A stretch of 64,000 bases of DNA, from positions 1 to 64,000 of the forward strand of contig NZ_BAFZ01000165.1 in the NCBI RefSeq assembly GCF_000308575.1. Direction: 5' to 3'. The position numbers were made by a program, and so were the translations under genes. Below, piece by piece: positions 43,022-52,071 of this stretch. This stretch comes from Nocardia exalbida NBRC 100660. GTDB taxonomy: Bacteria; Actinomycetota; Actinomycetes; Mycobacteriales; Mycobacteriaceae. The number at the start of each line of letters is the position of its first letter. The stretch's first letter is position 1. Below the pieces are notes generated by a model that worked only from the letters and a program-made list of their open reading frames with translations, did no database searches and had not been told where the DNA came from.

Positions 43022-45445
43022 CTAGTCGAGGTCGGGACGCTTCCGGCGTCCCTGGCGGGTCCCGCTCTCGATGGCACTCATCAGATTGCGTGCTTCATCG
43101 GCGGTCCGTTGCCGTGCCGGTGCCGCGGCGGGCGGCGCCGACTGCTCGTCGGGAGACTGGCGGCGGCGGCGCGGCAACGGCGGCCTGCCATCCGGAGCGG
43201 GCTCGGTGTGCGGTGCGGGCTCGGTGCGCGGTGCGGGTCCGGAGTCGAATCCGCGACCGCCGTCGGTGTGCGGGCCCTGCGCCCAGGACTGCTCGGAGGA
43301 CGAGGTGAACCACGCGGACCGTCCCGGGACCGGTGCGGGCTGAGGGGGCGCGTGCTCCGGCGCCGGAGTCTGTACGGGCTCGATACGGTCACCGTCGTTG
43401 TGGTCGGGTGGCTGCGTCCCCGACTGCAGAAGCGCGTTGGGAATCAGCACCACCGCTCGCACGCCGCCGTAGACCGATTCACCCAGACGCACCGAGACGC
43501 CGTGACGGTGGGCCAGTTTCGCGACCACGAACAACCCCAGCCGGGTGTCGCTGGACAGGGACACCACACTGAAATCGGGCGGGTTGGACAGCAACTCGTT
43601 ACGCGCGGCGAAGTCGGCCTCCGACATGCCGAGGCCTTGGTCGATGATCTCGACCGCCACACCGCGCCCGACGATGACGCCGGACACCTCGACCCGCGCC
43701 TGCGGGGGTGAGAAGGCCGTCGCGTTGTCCATCAGCTCGGCCATCAAGTGGATCAGGTCGGCTACGGCGTTGCTCGACACCTGGGACTCCGGCAGCCTGC
43801 CGGTCTGAATGCTGGCGTAGTCGAGGCTTTCCGCGACGGCGGCGCGGACCAGGTCGAGCAGCGGCACCGGCTTGCGCCAGCGCCTGCCCGGTTTCTCGCC
43901 ACCGAGGATGATGAGGTTCTCCGCGTTGCGCCGCGCCCGCGTCGCCAGGTGGTCGAGCTGGAACAGCAGCTCGAGCTGGTCGGCGTTCTCCTCCTGGCGC
44001 TCGGCCTGATCGAGCAGGGCGAGCTGGCGATGCACCACGACCTGGCTGCGATGGGCGATATTGAGGAACACCGCGTTGACGCCCGCCCTGGTCTTCGCTT
44101 CCGCGACCGCGGCCGACACGGCCGCGACATGGGCGCGGTTGAAGGCGTCGGCCACCTGGCCCAATTCGTCCGTACCGAAATCGAGCCGCGCCAATTCGGT
44201 CTCGGAGTCGAGGCTCTCGCCGCGACCGAGTCGTTGCATGACTTCGGGCAACTGCTGGTCGGCCAGTTCCAGGGTGTCGCGCCGCAGTCGCCGCATTCGT
44301 GCGATGAATCGGTTGGCCAGCACCAGCGCCGCGAGGAAGGCGAGCGTCGCGACCAGCAGCACCGCCGCGCCGCCCAGCATGGACTGCTGCGCGGTCCGGT
44401 CGCCGCGCTCGCGTGCGATGGCGTGCGCGTCGCGGCTCTGGTCGTCCCACAGCTTCAACAGGTTCGTCCCGACCTGGCCGGAAGCCTCCTGCCATGCCGC
44501 GACAGTCATGGGCAACGGCTCGCTTCGCGAGGTCGAGCGGCCGCTCTGGGTTCTGCCGGTGCCCTCGCGAGTGGACTCGTCGAAGTCGGTACCCGCCTCC
44601 ACCGGCCCCCGCAGCAGCACCGCGTCCTGCATCGCGATCACTTTCCGATAGGCCGGTCCACCGGTGATCTCCTGGAGTTGAGCCAGGCGCTTGCCCTTCA
44701 GGACGCGGCCGGCGTATGCCACCTGACCACGGAATTCCCCGAGCAATCGGCTGAATTCGGTCAACTGCTCGGGAGTGTGCTCGCCGACGGTCACCGCCAC
44801 CGCGCCCAGGGTGTCCGCCATGGACAACGCTTCAGCCGCGCGCAGGGGCTCGACGCCGTAGCTCAGCTCCATGGCGATGTCGGCTTCCGGCGCCACCCGC
44901 GCGGCGAGCGTCGAGGCGGCGATGATCGTGCCGATGACCCCGCTGAAGACTTCGAACACCTCCTTCGGCGGGGCCTGCCGGCTGTCGACCCCGCCGCGCA
45001 GGGTCGGAACCAGCGCGAACAGCTTGTTGTAGCCTTCGATGTCGGAGGCGGACCCGCCGGGATTCAGTTTGCGGGCGGCATCGCCTTTGGCGATCACCGC
45101 GGCCAGCGCCGCGTCCGAGCGTTGGCGCGCGGCGGTGAGCCCGCCGACGATTTCGGTGTCACCGGCCAGATACAACAGCGACAAGCGCCGCTCCTCCTGG
45201 AACGACTGCACCATGAGAATGGCCGGCGCCGTCGTACTGCTGGCCAGCTCCGCCCATTCCTTCGCTGCCCGGGCGGAGTGCACCAGGTAGCCCGCCGCAC
45301 CCACCCCGATCGCGAGAAGTGTGACGCTGGATATGAGGACGATCGCCAGCAGTCGTACCCGGACACCCACTCGACCACGGACATCACGCCGGCTCGACCG
45401 AACCACTCCCACAGCGGATTCGCGTAGCTCAGACCACTTGCTCAC
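43022..45445 (-). CDS. Conservon sensor histidine kinase (CvnA-like, nitrate-sensor type)
   Basis: 807 residues. Helix 1 at about 32-52 (LLAIVLISSVTLLAIGVGAA), an extracellular helical sensor of about 280 residues (NIT-like: FQEERRLSLLYLAGD), helix 2 near 360 (AAVLLVATLAFLAALVLA), then HAMP, a dimerisation region with FLNIAHRSQVVVHRQLALLD instead of a classic H-box, and an ATPase domain with ELMDNATAFSPP (N-box) and EIIDQGLGM. A long proline-rich C-terminal tail with charged clusters follows. It heads the three-gene conservon. Confidence 0.9.
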   Translation of the reverse strand: MSKWSELRESAVGVVRSSRRDVRGRVGVRVRLLAIVLISSVTLLAIGVGAAGYLVHSARAAKEWAELASSTTAPAILMVQSFQEERRLSLLYLAGDTEIVGGLTAARQRSDAALAAVIAKGDAARKLNPGGSASDIEGYNKLFALVPTLRGGVDSRQAPPKEVFEVFSGVIGTIIAASTLAARVAPEADIAMELSYGVEPLRAAEALSMADTLGAVAVTVGEHTPEQLTEFSRLLGEFRGQVAYAGRVLKGKRLAQLQEITGGPAYRKVIAMQDAVLLRGPVEAGTDFDESTREGTGRTQSGRSTSRSEPLPMTVAAWQEASGQVGTNLLKLWDDQSRDAHAIARERGDRTAQQSMLGGAAVLLVATLAFLAALVLANRFIARMRRLRRDTLELADQQLPEVMQRLGRGESLDSETELARLDFGTDELGQVADAFNRAHVAAVSAAVAEAKTRAGVNAVFLNIAHRSQVVVHRQLALLDQAERQEENADQLELLFQLDHLATRARRNAENLIILGGEKPGRRWRKPVPLLDLVRAAVAESLDYASIQTGRLPESQVSSNAVADLIHLMAELMDNATAFSPPQARVEVSGVIVGRGVAVEIIDQGLGMSEADFAARNELLSNPPDFSVVSLSSDTRLGLFVVAKLAHRHGVSVRLGESVYGGVRAVVLIPNALLQSGTQPPDHNDGDRIEPVQTPAPEHAPPQPAPVPGRSAWFTSSSEQSWAQGPHTDGGRGFDSGPAPRTEPAPHTEPAPDGRPPLPRRRRQSPDEQSAPPAAAPARQRTADEARNLMSAIESGTRQGRRKRPDLD

Positions 45446-45979
45446 GGCTTGAAATGCCTACCTCTGACACGGCCCCGCCCGGCCCGGGCGGCACCTCACC
45501 TGTACCCGACCGAAGAATAACGAAAGTGTAGCGGTTCGATCGCGAATCGTATGGTTTTGTGACACTCGACAAGTGAACGGCAATTATTCCTGAATATCGC
45601 TCTGCGTGCTGTAGGACGACTCGAATCGCCCGTGCGCGGCAAACACCGGTCAGGGCCCACAGCATGTGCGGCCGACGGAACCGCAGTCGTTCGATTCAGA
45701 GCGGTTCCCTATTATTAAATTATCGCCGGTTCTGGTGGTAATTCCGTCAGCGGGCTCGGCGAATACCCGCATGGCCGCCGACCCGCCAGGCCTGCCGAGT
45801 TCGGCGCGAAAAAAACACTTACCCGCGCCGATCCAACCGGGCGATGATATAGCGTCGGTAGGGAATTCGAGTTCCCGCCACTGGTGATGATCCGCCGTCC
45901 GGTCGGTCCCCCGGACCCGGTAGCGGATCCCCGCGCATCGGGCGCGCCCGGCGGAGCGCCGATTACCGCGTCACGGGAA
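45446..45979. other. Intergenic region between conservon and lyase-fusion gene
   Basis: 534 bp with no convincing gene. The A/T-rich parts (45520-45600 and 45700-45725) probably carry the leftward conservon promoter. The 5-bp inverted repeat GGTCC-CCC-GGACC at 45905-45917 is too small to call a terminator for the lyase gene. Confidence 0.5.
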
Positions 45980-47764
45980 TCAGGTGGCCCGCAGCTCGAG
46001 GGCGGCGATGACGCAGCGCAGGATCTCCGCGGGATCCAAGCCCGGGGCGCGACGAGTTCGGCGGTCCGCGAGAAGCTTGCCGGTTTCCCGGTCACTCCGC
46101 GCGTCCTTGACGGCATCGGGCCCGTACGTGAGGTGCAGGCCGCCGGGAACGGTGCCGGTCGCCCGGCAGGCTCGGAAGAACGCGTGGATCGCGTCGATGG
46201 CACCGTCGATGCGAAGGGTCGCGGGGCCGTGCCTCGTCCGCCTGGCCGGCATCGGATCGCCCACCCAGCAGACCGGGGTCTCGCACGCGGCGGCCGCGGC
46301 GAACAACGCCGGAAGCGTGTCGAGGGTGCCGGCGACGCCGAGCCGAGGCACGAGCGTCAGTCTGCCCGGCAGCCGCTGCGGATTCAGCGCCCGGCACAGG
46401 CGCTCGACGTCGTGCGGGGTGGTCGTGGGACCGAGTACTACCGCGACGGGGTTGCCGACACTCGCGGCGAACCGCACCCGGTCCCGCGCGGGATTGTCGA
46501 TCCACACCAGGTGTGCCGAACGATCCCACCACCGCCCATCCGGTCCCGGACGAGTCGATGCGGCGGCGTTCGGCAATGTCGGCTCGCGCGAGATACGCAG
46601 GGGCGCAATCGAAGTGTGCAGTTCGTGAGCGCCCTGCGGGGCGACCGCGGCGATGGGCAACAGTCCGCCGACCGTGCGGAGCAGATCGCGTCCCACCGGC
46701 TCGCGGCACCGATCCGCCGCCCGATGCAGCAGGTTCACGCACAGCGTGAGCGGCAGGCGGTCACCGGGCCACTCGCCGAGCGCCTCGGCGGCGCGAAAGT
46801 ATCCGGGCTGCCGCCTGGGCGCTCGTTCTATGGTGACGGCCGTTTCTCCCAGTACATGCGCCATGACCGCCGCCGCGGCATGCGTCAGCGCCCGGCGGTC
46901 GGCGACCGCACGGGTTTCGCCCCCTGACGATGTGCCGTCGCGCCCACCGAGGTGCAGCACGAAACCCTCGCCGCGAGCCACCCGCGCCAAACTGGTTGTG
47001 AGCGAGTTACATTCGTGCGGATGAACCGGTGCCGGCATCGGCCGTGAACGCCGCGCACTGTTCGGTGAGGTCGCGGATACCTCGCCGTGCGGCACGCTGC
47101 CCCGGAGATCGTGCATGGGGAACAGTTGTCTCGGAATTCCGGGCGATGCCGCCCCCGCGAGCACCGGTTCATCGGCCCAAGGCTGGTCGTCGCCGGTCGT
47201 GGCGGCGAAATCGGGGGGAATGACGTCGGGATTGAACGATTCCCGGATATAACAGAGTGGCTGCTCTCCGAGCAGCATGACGTACGCGCGCGCCGCGCAC
47301 ACCCGGCCGTCCGGCCACGTCGTCACGCCGGTGCGCAAGAGGTGCCGCCGCTGGGACACCCCACGGGAGATCAGGCCGGACCCGATCGGCGTCCCGACGT
47401 CGTCCAACCCCGAAGCGGCCGCGCCCGAGCGCCCGGCGACGACGTAGTTGACGGACGCGGTGACCAACTCGGCGTTGACCAGGCAGGAGTGACGCACGAG
47501 GACGCGATCGGCACCGGACACGCGCAGGGCATCGGTGACGGTGTCCGGCAGCAGCCCGGCCGCGACAGCGTCTTGGCGCAATACCCGCACGTGCAGGTCG
47601 GTGCCCAATATCGCCGACAGGGCGGGCGTGGTGAATCCGTCGCTCGCCAGCAGCATCCTGGTCAGAGGGTGGCCGAATCGCCTTATTTCGCTGTGGTTTC
47701 GGAAACCCGAACCACCGGGCGGGCAATCACCCGGTGGTTCGGGGCCGGTGTGCGTGATCGTCAC
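45980..47764 (-). CDS. Chorismate-lyase-like domain fused to a degenerate class II DAHP-synthase-like domain
   Basis: 594 residues from GTG with ACGGAG 6 bp before (an open frame extends to 47830). Residues 34-186 match DUF98/chorismate pyruvate-lyase: LTRMLLASDGFTTPALSAIL, RVLVRHSCLV, GTPIGSGLISRGVSQRR, CYIRESFNP. Residues 250-590 follow class II DAHP synthase: HLVWIDN, GRLTLVPRLG, WVGDPMP, GTVPGGLHL. Catalytic residues are lost: GGDCAE to GGRDGT (metal Cys), GVKVGP to AVVLGP (PEP Lys), DPMHGN to DPMPAR (metal His), HVE to HLT (metal Glu). The first part could make 4-hydroxybenzoate; the second is probably regulatory or structural. It lies 49 bp after the halogenase. Confidence 0.75.
   Translation of the reverse strand: MTITHTGPEPPGDCPPGGSGFRNHSEIRRFGHPLTRMLLASDGFTTPALSAILGTDLHVRVLRQDAVAAGLLPDTVTDALRVSGADRVLVRHSCLVNAELVTASVNYVVAGRSGAAASGLDDVGTPIGSGLISRGVSQRRHLLRTGVTTWPDGRVCAARAYVMLLGEQPLCYIRESFNPDVIPPDFAATTGDDQPWADEPVLAGAASPGIPRQLFPMHDLRGSVPHGEVSATSPNSARRSRPMPAPVHPHECNSLTTSLARVARGEGFVLHLGGRDGTSSGGETRAVADRRALTHAAAAVMAHVLGETAVTIERAPRRQPGYFRAAEALGEWPGDRLPLTLCVNLLHRAADRCREPVGRDLLRTVGGLLPIAAVAPQGAHELHTSIAPLRISREPTLPNAAASTRPGPDGRWWDRSAHLVWIDNPARDRVRFAASVGNPVAVVLGPTTTPHDVERLCRALNPQRLPGRLTLVPRLGVAGTLDTLPALFAAAAACETPVCWVGDPMPARRTRHGPATLRIDGAIDAIHAFFRACRATGTVPGGLHLTYGPDAVKDARSDRETGKLLADRRTRRAPGLDPAEILRCVIAALELRAT
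47706..47743 (-). repeat. Perfect 14-bp hairpin at the start of the lyase-fusion gene
   Basis: CCCGAACCACCGGG and CCCGGTGGTTCGGG pair perfectly over 14 bp around a 10-base loop. It lies 22-58 bp into the lyase gene if the GTG at 47764 is used, or in the leader if translation starts at ATG 47659. It could attenuate expression of the lyase relative to the halogenase, act as a terminator, or be a protein site. Confidence 0.55.
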
Positions 47765-47813
47765 GACCGGCTCCGTGCACTGACTATCACGGGAGATCCG
47801 TACGAGACCGGCG

Positions 47814-49289
47814 CTAGAGAATGGGCGCACCGGCTGTGGTCGGTGGGAGTACGGGCCGGGCCACGGCTTCGATTTCCTCGTCCGTCCTGGGCCGATCGGT
47901 CAGGCCGAGCACCGGTTCGGTGGTGATTCGCAGCTCGCCGGTGGTGGTGTCGGCCAAGGGGTCGCGCCAGTGATCCCACACCACGGACATGTCGAGGTGA
48001 CCCATGTATTCGAGATTCGCCGACTCGGCGTGGAGATGTTCGGCCGCGGAGATGATGGTTTCGGTCGCGGTGCGCTGTTGCGCTCCCGAGGACTCGTCCA
48101 TGTCGGTCAGGCCCGCCATGATCTCGGTGAACTGGGCCTGCTTCGTGTCGCCGCTGTGCCCGGTGGTGAGCGTGCCCGCATGCGCGAAGTATTCCTCCGA
48201 GCCGACGTACTGCTCGTACATGCGCGAGACCAGCACCAGGAATCGCGTGTAGGCCCGGCGATAGGCGTGCTCGTAGAAGGCCAGAGCCTCGGCCTCGCCC
48301 AGTTCGCCGCGTGCGACCGTCGCGATTGCCGCGGCGGCGACCAGCCCCGAGTACGTCGCCAGATGCACGCCGCTGGACAGCAGCGGATCGAGGAAGCAAG
48401 CCGCGTCGCCGACGACGACCCAGCCCGGGCCGCTGAACCGGTCGGAGGTGTAGGAGTAGTCCTGCTCCGCCTTGACCCCCGCGACCTGCCGCGCGCCCGC
48501 GAGCAGCTTGCCCATCGCCGCGCTGTCGCCGAGGGTCTCCAGGTAGTACGCCTCTCGGCCTTGTTCCCGAAGCTTCGGCGCGGCGGTGCGCGCGGAAACG
48601 ACATAGCCGACGCTGTGGCGGCCGTCCGAGAGCGGAATGTTCCAGAACCAGCCGCCCTCGGGCGTGGACACCACATTGATCGCACCCTCCGGGCTGTCCG
48701 GATGTAGGTGCGCGCCTTCCCAATACGACCACACGGCCACGTTGCGGAAGGCCGGGTGCTGCTGGCGCTCCACGACTTGGTGTTTGGCCAGCACGCCGGC
48801 CCGGCCCGACGCGTCGACGAGGAAATCGATCCCGGTGGTGTGGATTCGGTCGTCACCCTCGACGGTCCACTCGACGGCCGTCGGCCGCTCGCCCTCGAAC
48901 AGGACGTTGGTGACCGTCGCCCGCTCGATCACCTCCGCGCCCTGCTTCGCGGCGTTGCGCAGCAGCAGTTCGTCGAAGACGTCGCGCTCGACCTGCCACG
49001 ACCAGGCTTCCGCGTCCACCAGCTTGGACCAGTCCAGCAGCCAGTCGTCGTTCTGCCACTGGAAGTGGCCTCCTCGTTTGACCTGGAAGCCGTGCGCGGC
49101 CACCGCGTCGTAGGCGCCGGAAAGACGCAGCGTCGACAGCACCGACGCCAACAGGCTCTCGCCGATGTGATAGCGCGGGAACTTATCTCGTTCCAGGAGG
49201 GTCACCCGTACCCCCGACTTGGCGAGCAGGGCCGCGGTGGTGGACCCGGCCGGGCCGCCTCCGATGACCAGAACGTGCGGATTGTCCAT
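47814..49289 (-). CDS. FADH2-dependent halogenase
   Basis: 491 residues; AGGGAG lies 6 bp before ATG. FAD loop GGGPAGSTTAALLAKSG (10-26), and the halogenase signature WFWNIP at 214-219, an exact fit to WxWxIP. K71 in FQVKRGGHFQW is a candidate for the lysine that carries the hypohalite equivalent in the phenol/pyrrole halogenase group. GDAACFLDPLLSSG completes the FAD site. It would need a separate flavin reductase. The C-terminal region (SEEYFAHAG ... AEHLHAE) is extended as in substrate-specific members. First gene of a two-gene leftward operon with the chorismate-lyase fusion. Confidence 0.9.
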   Translation of the reverse strand: MDNPHVLVIGGGPAGSTTAALLAKSGVRVTLLERDKFPRYHIGESLLASVLSTLRLSGAYDAVAAHGFQVKRGGHFQWQNDDWLLDWSKLVDAEAWSWQVERDVFDELLLRNAAKQGAEVIERATVTNVLFEGERPTAVEWTVEGDDRIHTTGIDFLVDASGRAGVLAKHQVVERQQHPAFRNVAVWSYWEGAHLHPDSPEGAINVVSTPEGGWFWNIPLSDGRHSVGYVVSARTAAPKLREQGREAYYLETLGDSAAMGKLLAGARQVAGVKAEQDYSYTSDRFSGPGWVVVGDAACFLDPLLSSGVHLATYSGLVAAAAIATVARGELGEAEALAFYEHAYRRAYTRFLVLVSRMYEQYVGSEEYFAHAGTLTTGHSGDTKQAQFTEIMAGLTDMDESSGAQQRTATETIISAAEHLHAESANLEYMGHLDMSVVWDHWRDPLADTTTGELRITTEPVLGLTDRPRTDEEIEAVARPVLPPTTAGAPIL

Positions 49290-49395
49290 AGCGAACTCCC
49301 TGGAACTGCCGACAAGGAACGTGCACGCACTTCAGTGGCGGAGAACTCCGGGCGACCCCACGGTCATGGGTGAGCCAGGGCGCATATTGCCGCTG

Positions 49396-49410
49396 GTTAG
49401 CTAGGCTAAC
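49396..49410. promoter_or_regulatory. Perfect 6-3-6 palindrome downstream of halogenase promoter
   Basis: GTTAGC-TAG-GCTAAC. It falls at about +7 to +21 from the predicted start of transcription, a repressor-operator position. The half-site GCTAAC recalls IdeR boxes, but the spacing and outer bases do not fit. Confidence 0.45.
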
Positions 49411-49423
49411 GGTGCACGATCTG

Positions 49424-49451
49424 AGTGTAGCAATTGATAGCGAAACTGCAA
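49424..49451 (-). promoter_or_regulatory. Sigma70-type promoter for the halogenase operon
   Basis: TTGCAG (-35), 16-bp spacer, TACACT (-10) on the leftward strand, in a locally A/T-rich stretch. The leader to the halogenase ATG would be about 128 bases. Confidence 0.45.
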
Positions 49452-49898
49452 GATATGCAACGCATTTGACAACGCTCAGCAGATCGACATTCGGATTGCT
49501 CCAGGGATGCCAAAATCCCCGCACGGTGCCTCTCTGCCGATTCGCCGTCACTCGGCCCGGCCGGTGGCACCCAACTGGCCGGGTGCCGATAGGCGGTGTG
49601 AAAACCGTTGCGGGGAACAGTGTTTCGCGGCCGCTACGCGTTCGCCGCTGATGATGGGGGATGTCTGGGGTAGGCGGGGGCGGCACACCTCGTATGGTCA
49701 TCACCCCGCTCTCCCTACGGATTCAGGATACGGGGGACGGTCCGGCCGCACGAGCCGTTCACCCAGAGTTACCTCGCCGGTGGGCTCGTCGCGGTGCCGG
49801 GCCAACTCCGGGCGACGACCCGGCTGGGTGGATCACGTTGCGGCGCGGTTAATTTGCCGGACTGTGTGACCTGCGCAGTAAGGAATTTGGAGGTGTCG
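49452..49898. other. Intergenic stretch upstream of the halogenase promoter
   Basis: Roughly 450 bp (600 bp counting the promoter and leader) with only short, arginine/proline-rich open frames. Nothing recognisable. Confidence 0.5.
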
Positions 49899-50130
49899 GT
49901 GGATGTGACACTCGGGCAGGCTCTTTCGGTGCCTGTGTGGTGGGAGTCGTATCCGCGCTGCTCCTCGAAAATCGACAAGGGCGCGCGTGGTAGCGGTGCT
50001 CTGGGTGTTCTTCGAGACGGTCGCGAACGGCGACAGTCGATGGACGAATTCGTCTTCTCGGCCGATCGAGGTCACGCCCGATCTTTCCGGCGGCGTCCTG
50101 AGCGGGGTCGACGAGAAAGGATCGGACTGA
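49899..50130 (+). pseudogene. Small unknown gene with a frameshift
   Basis: GGAGG lies 5 bp before GTG. The first part reads VDVTLGQALSVPVWWESYPR then CSSKIDKGARGS; after a one-base excess near 50000 another frame continues VLWVFFETVANGDSRWTNSS ... SGVDEKGSD. Length is 3n+1. Both parts look coding, so this is one gene of about 76 codons with an indel, real or from assembly. Function unknown. Confidence 0.4.
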
Positions 50131-50666
50131 TCGGGTAGGGGCGGCGCCGCGTCGTCGGAGGTCCGGCGCGACGGCGGCGCAGGTCGGCGATCGAGGCGGC
50201 GAGTTCGTCGGAACCGAGTCACGGTGCGTGTCGGCGGTAGCCGACCAGGTCGTCGGCGGTCTCGCTGTCGGAGTAGCGCTGGATACGGCAGGGGGGTCAC
50301 CATCGCCGCGGCGAAGATGCGGTGATCGTCGATGGTCGCGGTGGCGGCAATGCTCGCGGCTCCGTCGCGCCACACGATCGCTAGCTGCGTTCGATGGTGC
50401 CTTCCGAGCGGCTGCGCAGCCCCCCGGGCGTGAGACTTCCAAGGCCCCGGCGCGCGGTCTCGAATCGACCCGGACCACCAGGTGCGGAGAACGGAACCGG
50501 AGCGAATGGATCTCATTTTCATTTCGGGCCGTGGAATTCGTCCGCTTCGCGCGCCGGTCCCGGCTGAGCGTGATAGGACGGTGGTCCGGATGTGTCTTGA
50601 GAAGTGCAGGACGATCTGGCTTCGGAGCGCGCCGCGTGGGTGTGCTCGGACCGAATCGGGAGCGTC
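50131..50666. other. Stretch without an intact gene
   Basis: About 540 bp. The leftward strand at 50219-50400 has a coding-like remnant (TQLAIVWRDGAASIAATATI then QRYSDSETADDLVGYRRHAP) joined only by a shift in a G6 run at 50291-50296; the rest shows nothing. Confidence 0.35.
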
Positions 50667-51272
50667 ATGGAGTCTCCAGCCGAACCCCGCCCGTCCGACC
50701 TCGAGCGGGCGCCCGCATCGAACAAGAACGCCGATCCGCGGACGCGGTTGTCCAGCAGTCTGCGAAGGCACGGTCCGGCGGTGGTGATGTCGACGCGCGG
50801 CACGGCCGACGCGTTCACCCTGGCCGTGTGGTGCGAGGACATCCGCCGGGCGATCGAATGCGCGGAGGCTTCCTCCTGCGGCTTGGTCGTCGACACGACC
50901 AAGCTCGAGTTCCTGTCCTGTCGCGCGCTGCTGGCACTGGCCCGCGAAGCCGTCCGCTGCCGTGGCCACGCCACCGCCGTGAGCCTGGTCAGCCCGAGCC
51001 CGACGATCGCCAGGATCGCTTCCGCCGACCCGGTGATCGCACGGTTGCCGGTCCACTCGACCGTGGTCAGCGCCCTCACCGCACTCCGGCTGCACCCACC
51101 TCGCCGAACGCTACCGCGAACCGCGCGACCGACCGCGCCGTCGAAGCCGGGTGCGTTGGGAGCCGCCTTCCGGAATTCGGGCAAGACGGCGATGCGGCCG
51201 GGGTCGGCGTCGAGGATCGCCCCGGACGACACCGCCGGTGCCCGACGAGGACCGGGACTCCCGGACTCGTGA
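50667..51272 (+). CDS. STAS-domain protein (anti-anti-sigma-like)
   Basis: 201 residues; GGGAG lies just before ATG. Residues 40-145 form a STAS domain: VVMSTRGTADAFTLAVWCED, GLVVDTTKLEFLSCRALLAL (serine of the phosphorylation loop in F-L-S-C), then GHATAVSLVSPSPTI. Such proteins bind anti-sigma kinases or act in stress signalling. The last 55 residues are proline/arginine-rich and may be readthrough from a frameshift. Confidence 0.75.
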   Translation: MESPAEPRPSDLERAPASNKNADPRTRLSSSLRRHGPAVVMSTRGTADAFTLAVWCEDIRRAIECAEASSCGLVVDTTKLEFLSCRALLALAREAVRCRGHATAVSLVSPSPTIARIASADPVIARLPVHSTVVSALTALRLHPPRRTLPRTARPTAPSKPGALGAAFRNSGKTAMRPGSASRIAPDDTAGARRGPGLPDS

Positions 51273-51422
51273 GCACTTCTCCGTTTCGGCGAAGCCGTAC
51301 ACCAGCGACTCGAGATCGAGCGCGACCGAGATGGTGCCGGGAATGTCGTACTCGGTGTCTCGTGCGCGTGGGTCTCGCGCACGATTGGAGCGGTTGAGCT
51401 GGCGTGCTCACCGGCTGCGGGC

Positions 51423-52071
51423 TCACCGGTCTTCCGGCGCCTCGTAGGCGCGCAGGAAGGTATCGACCGCCGCCGTGGCGACCGCGTGCATCTCGGCGGT
51501 GGAGACCTTGCGGGTGCCCAGCCGCGAGCGGTCCTCCATCGGGGCGGTGATCAGCACGAGGAACTGTTCCGCGGCGGTCGCCGGGTCACACGCGCGCAAA
51601 CGGCCGGACAGCGACAGACGGGCCAACCGGTCGGCCAGTGCTTCGACCGGCCGGTCGGACGTGCGGCTCACGACGATGTCGATCAGATCGGGAAACTGCG
51701 CGACCTGGCCGTAGGTCAGCCACCGCAGCGATCGTGAGCGCTCGGCGCAGCGCACCCGGATCAGCCGGTAGGCCAGATCTTCGAGGGCGGCGCGCAAGTC
51801 GGGGCCGGGGTTGCGCAACCGATCCAGCACGGACAGGTTCTCGGCCAGCACGGCGTCGCCGACCGCCGTCAGCGCGTGCCGGAACAGGGTTTCCTTGTCG
51901 TTGAGGTGGTTGTAGATCGTCGGCTTGGCGACGCCGGCCTCCTCGGCGATCTCCTGCACGCACGCCTGCGCGTAGCCCCGGCGCGCGAACACGACGAACG
52001 CCGACGTCCAGGATCGCCTGTCGCTTGTCGATCCGCCCGCGCGAACCCGCCTGTCCGGCCTGCGATGTCAC
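51423..52071 (-). pseudogene. TetR-family regulator with an N-terminal frameshift
   Basis: GTG at 52071 (GGGAG upstream) gives TSQAGQAGSRGRIDKRQAIL, the normal lead-in to a TetR helix. One extra base near 52002 then moves the frame; the rest, FARRGYAQACVQEIAEEAGV, AKPTIYNHLNDKETLF and a 150-residue ligand domain, is intact to 51423. Removing one G restores a standard 215-residue TetR. Internal GTG 51992 would lack the first HTH helix. Confidence 0.75.

Noticed and set aside
45666..45887. 73-codon frame in the gap before the lyase fusion
   Set aside because: No ribosome site, no recognised pattern, odd composition.
47764..47830. Longer start of the lyase fusion overlapping the halogenase end
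   Set aside because: No ribosome site before 47830 and no family similarity in the added residues; GTG 47764 has ACGGAG at good distance.
49396..49410. IdeR/DmdR iron box
   Set aside because: Only about 11 of 19 consensus positions match and the half-sites are 3 bp apart instead of 1, so called only a palindrome.
51076..51426. Leftward coding-like pieces opposite the STAS gene
   Set aside because: Short segments look coding in two different frames, but no start, family or continuity could be shown.
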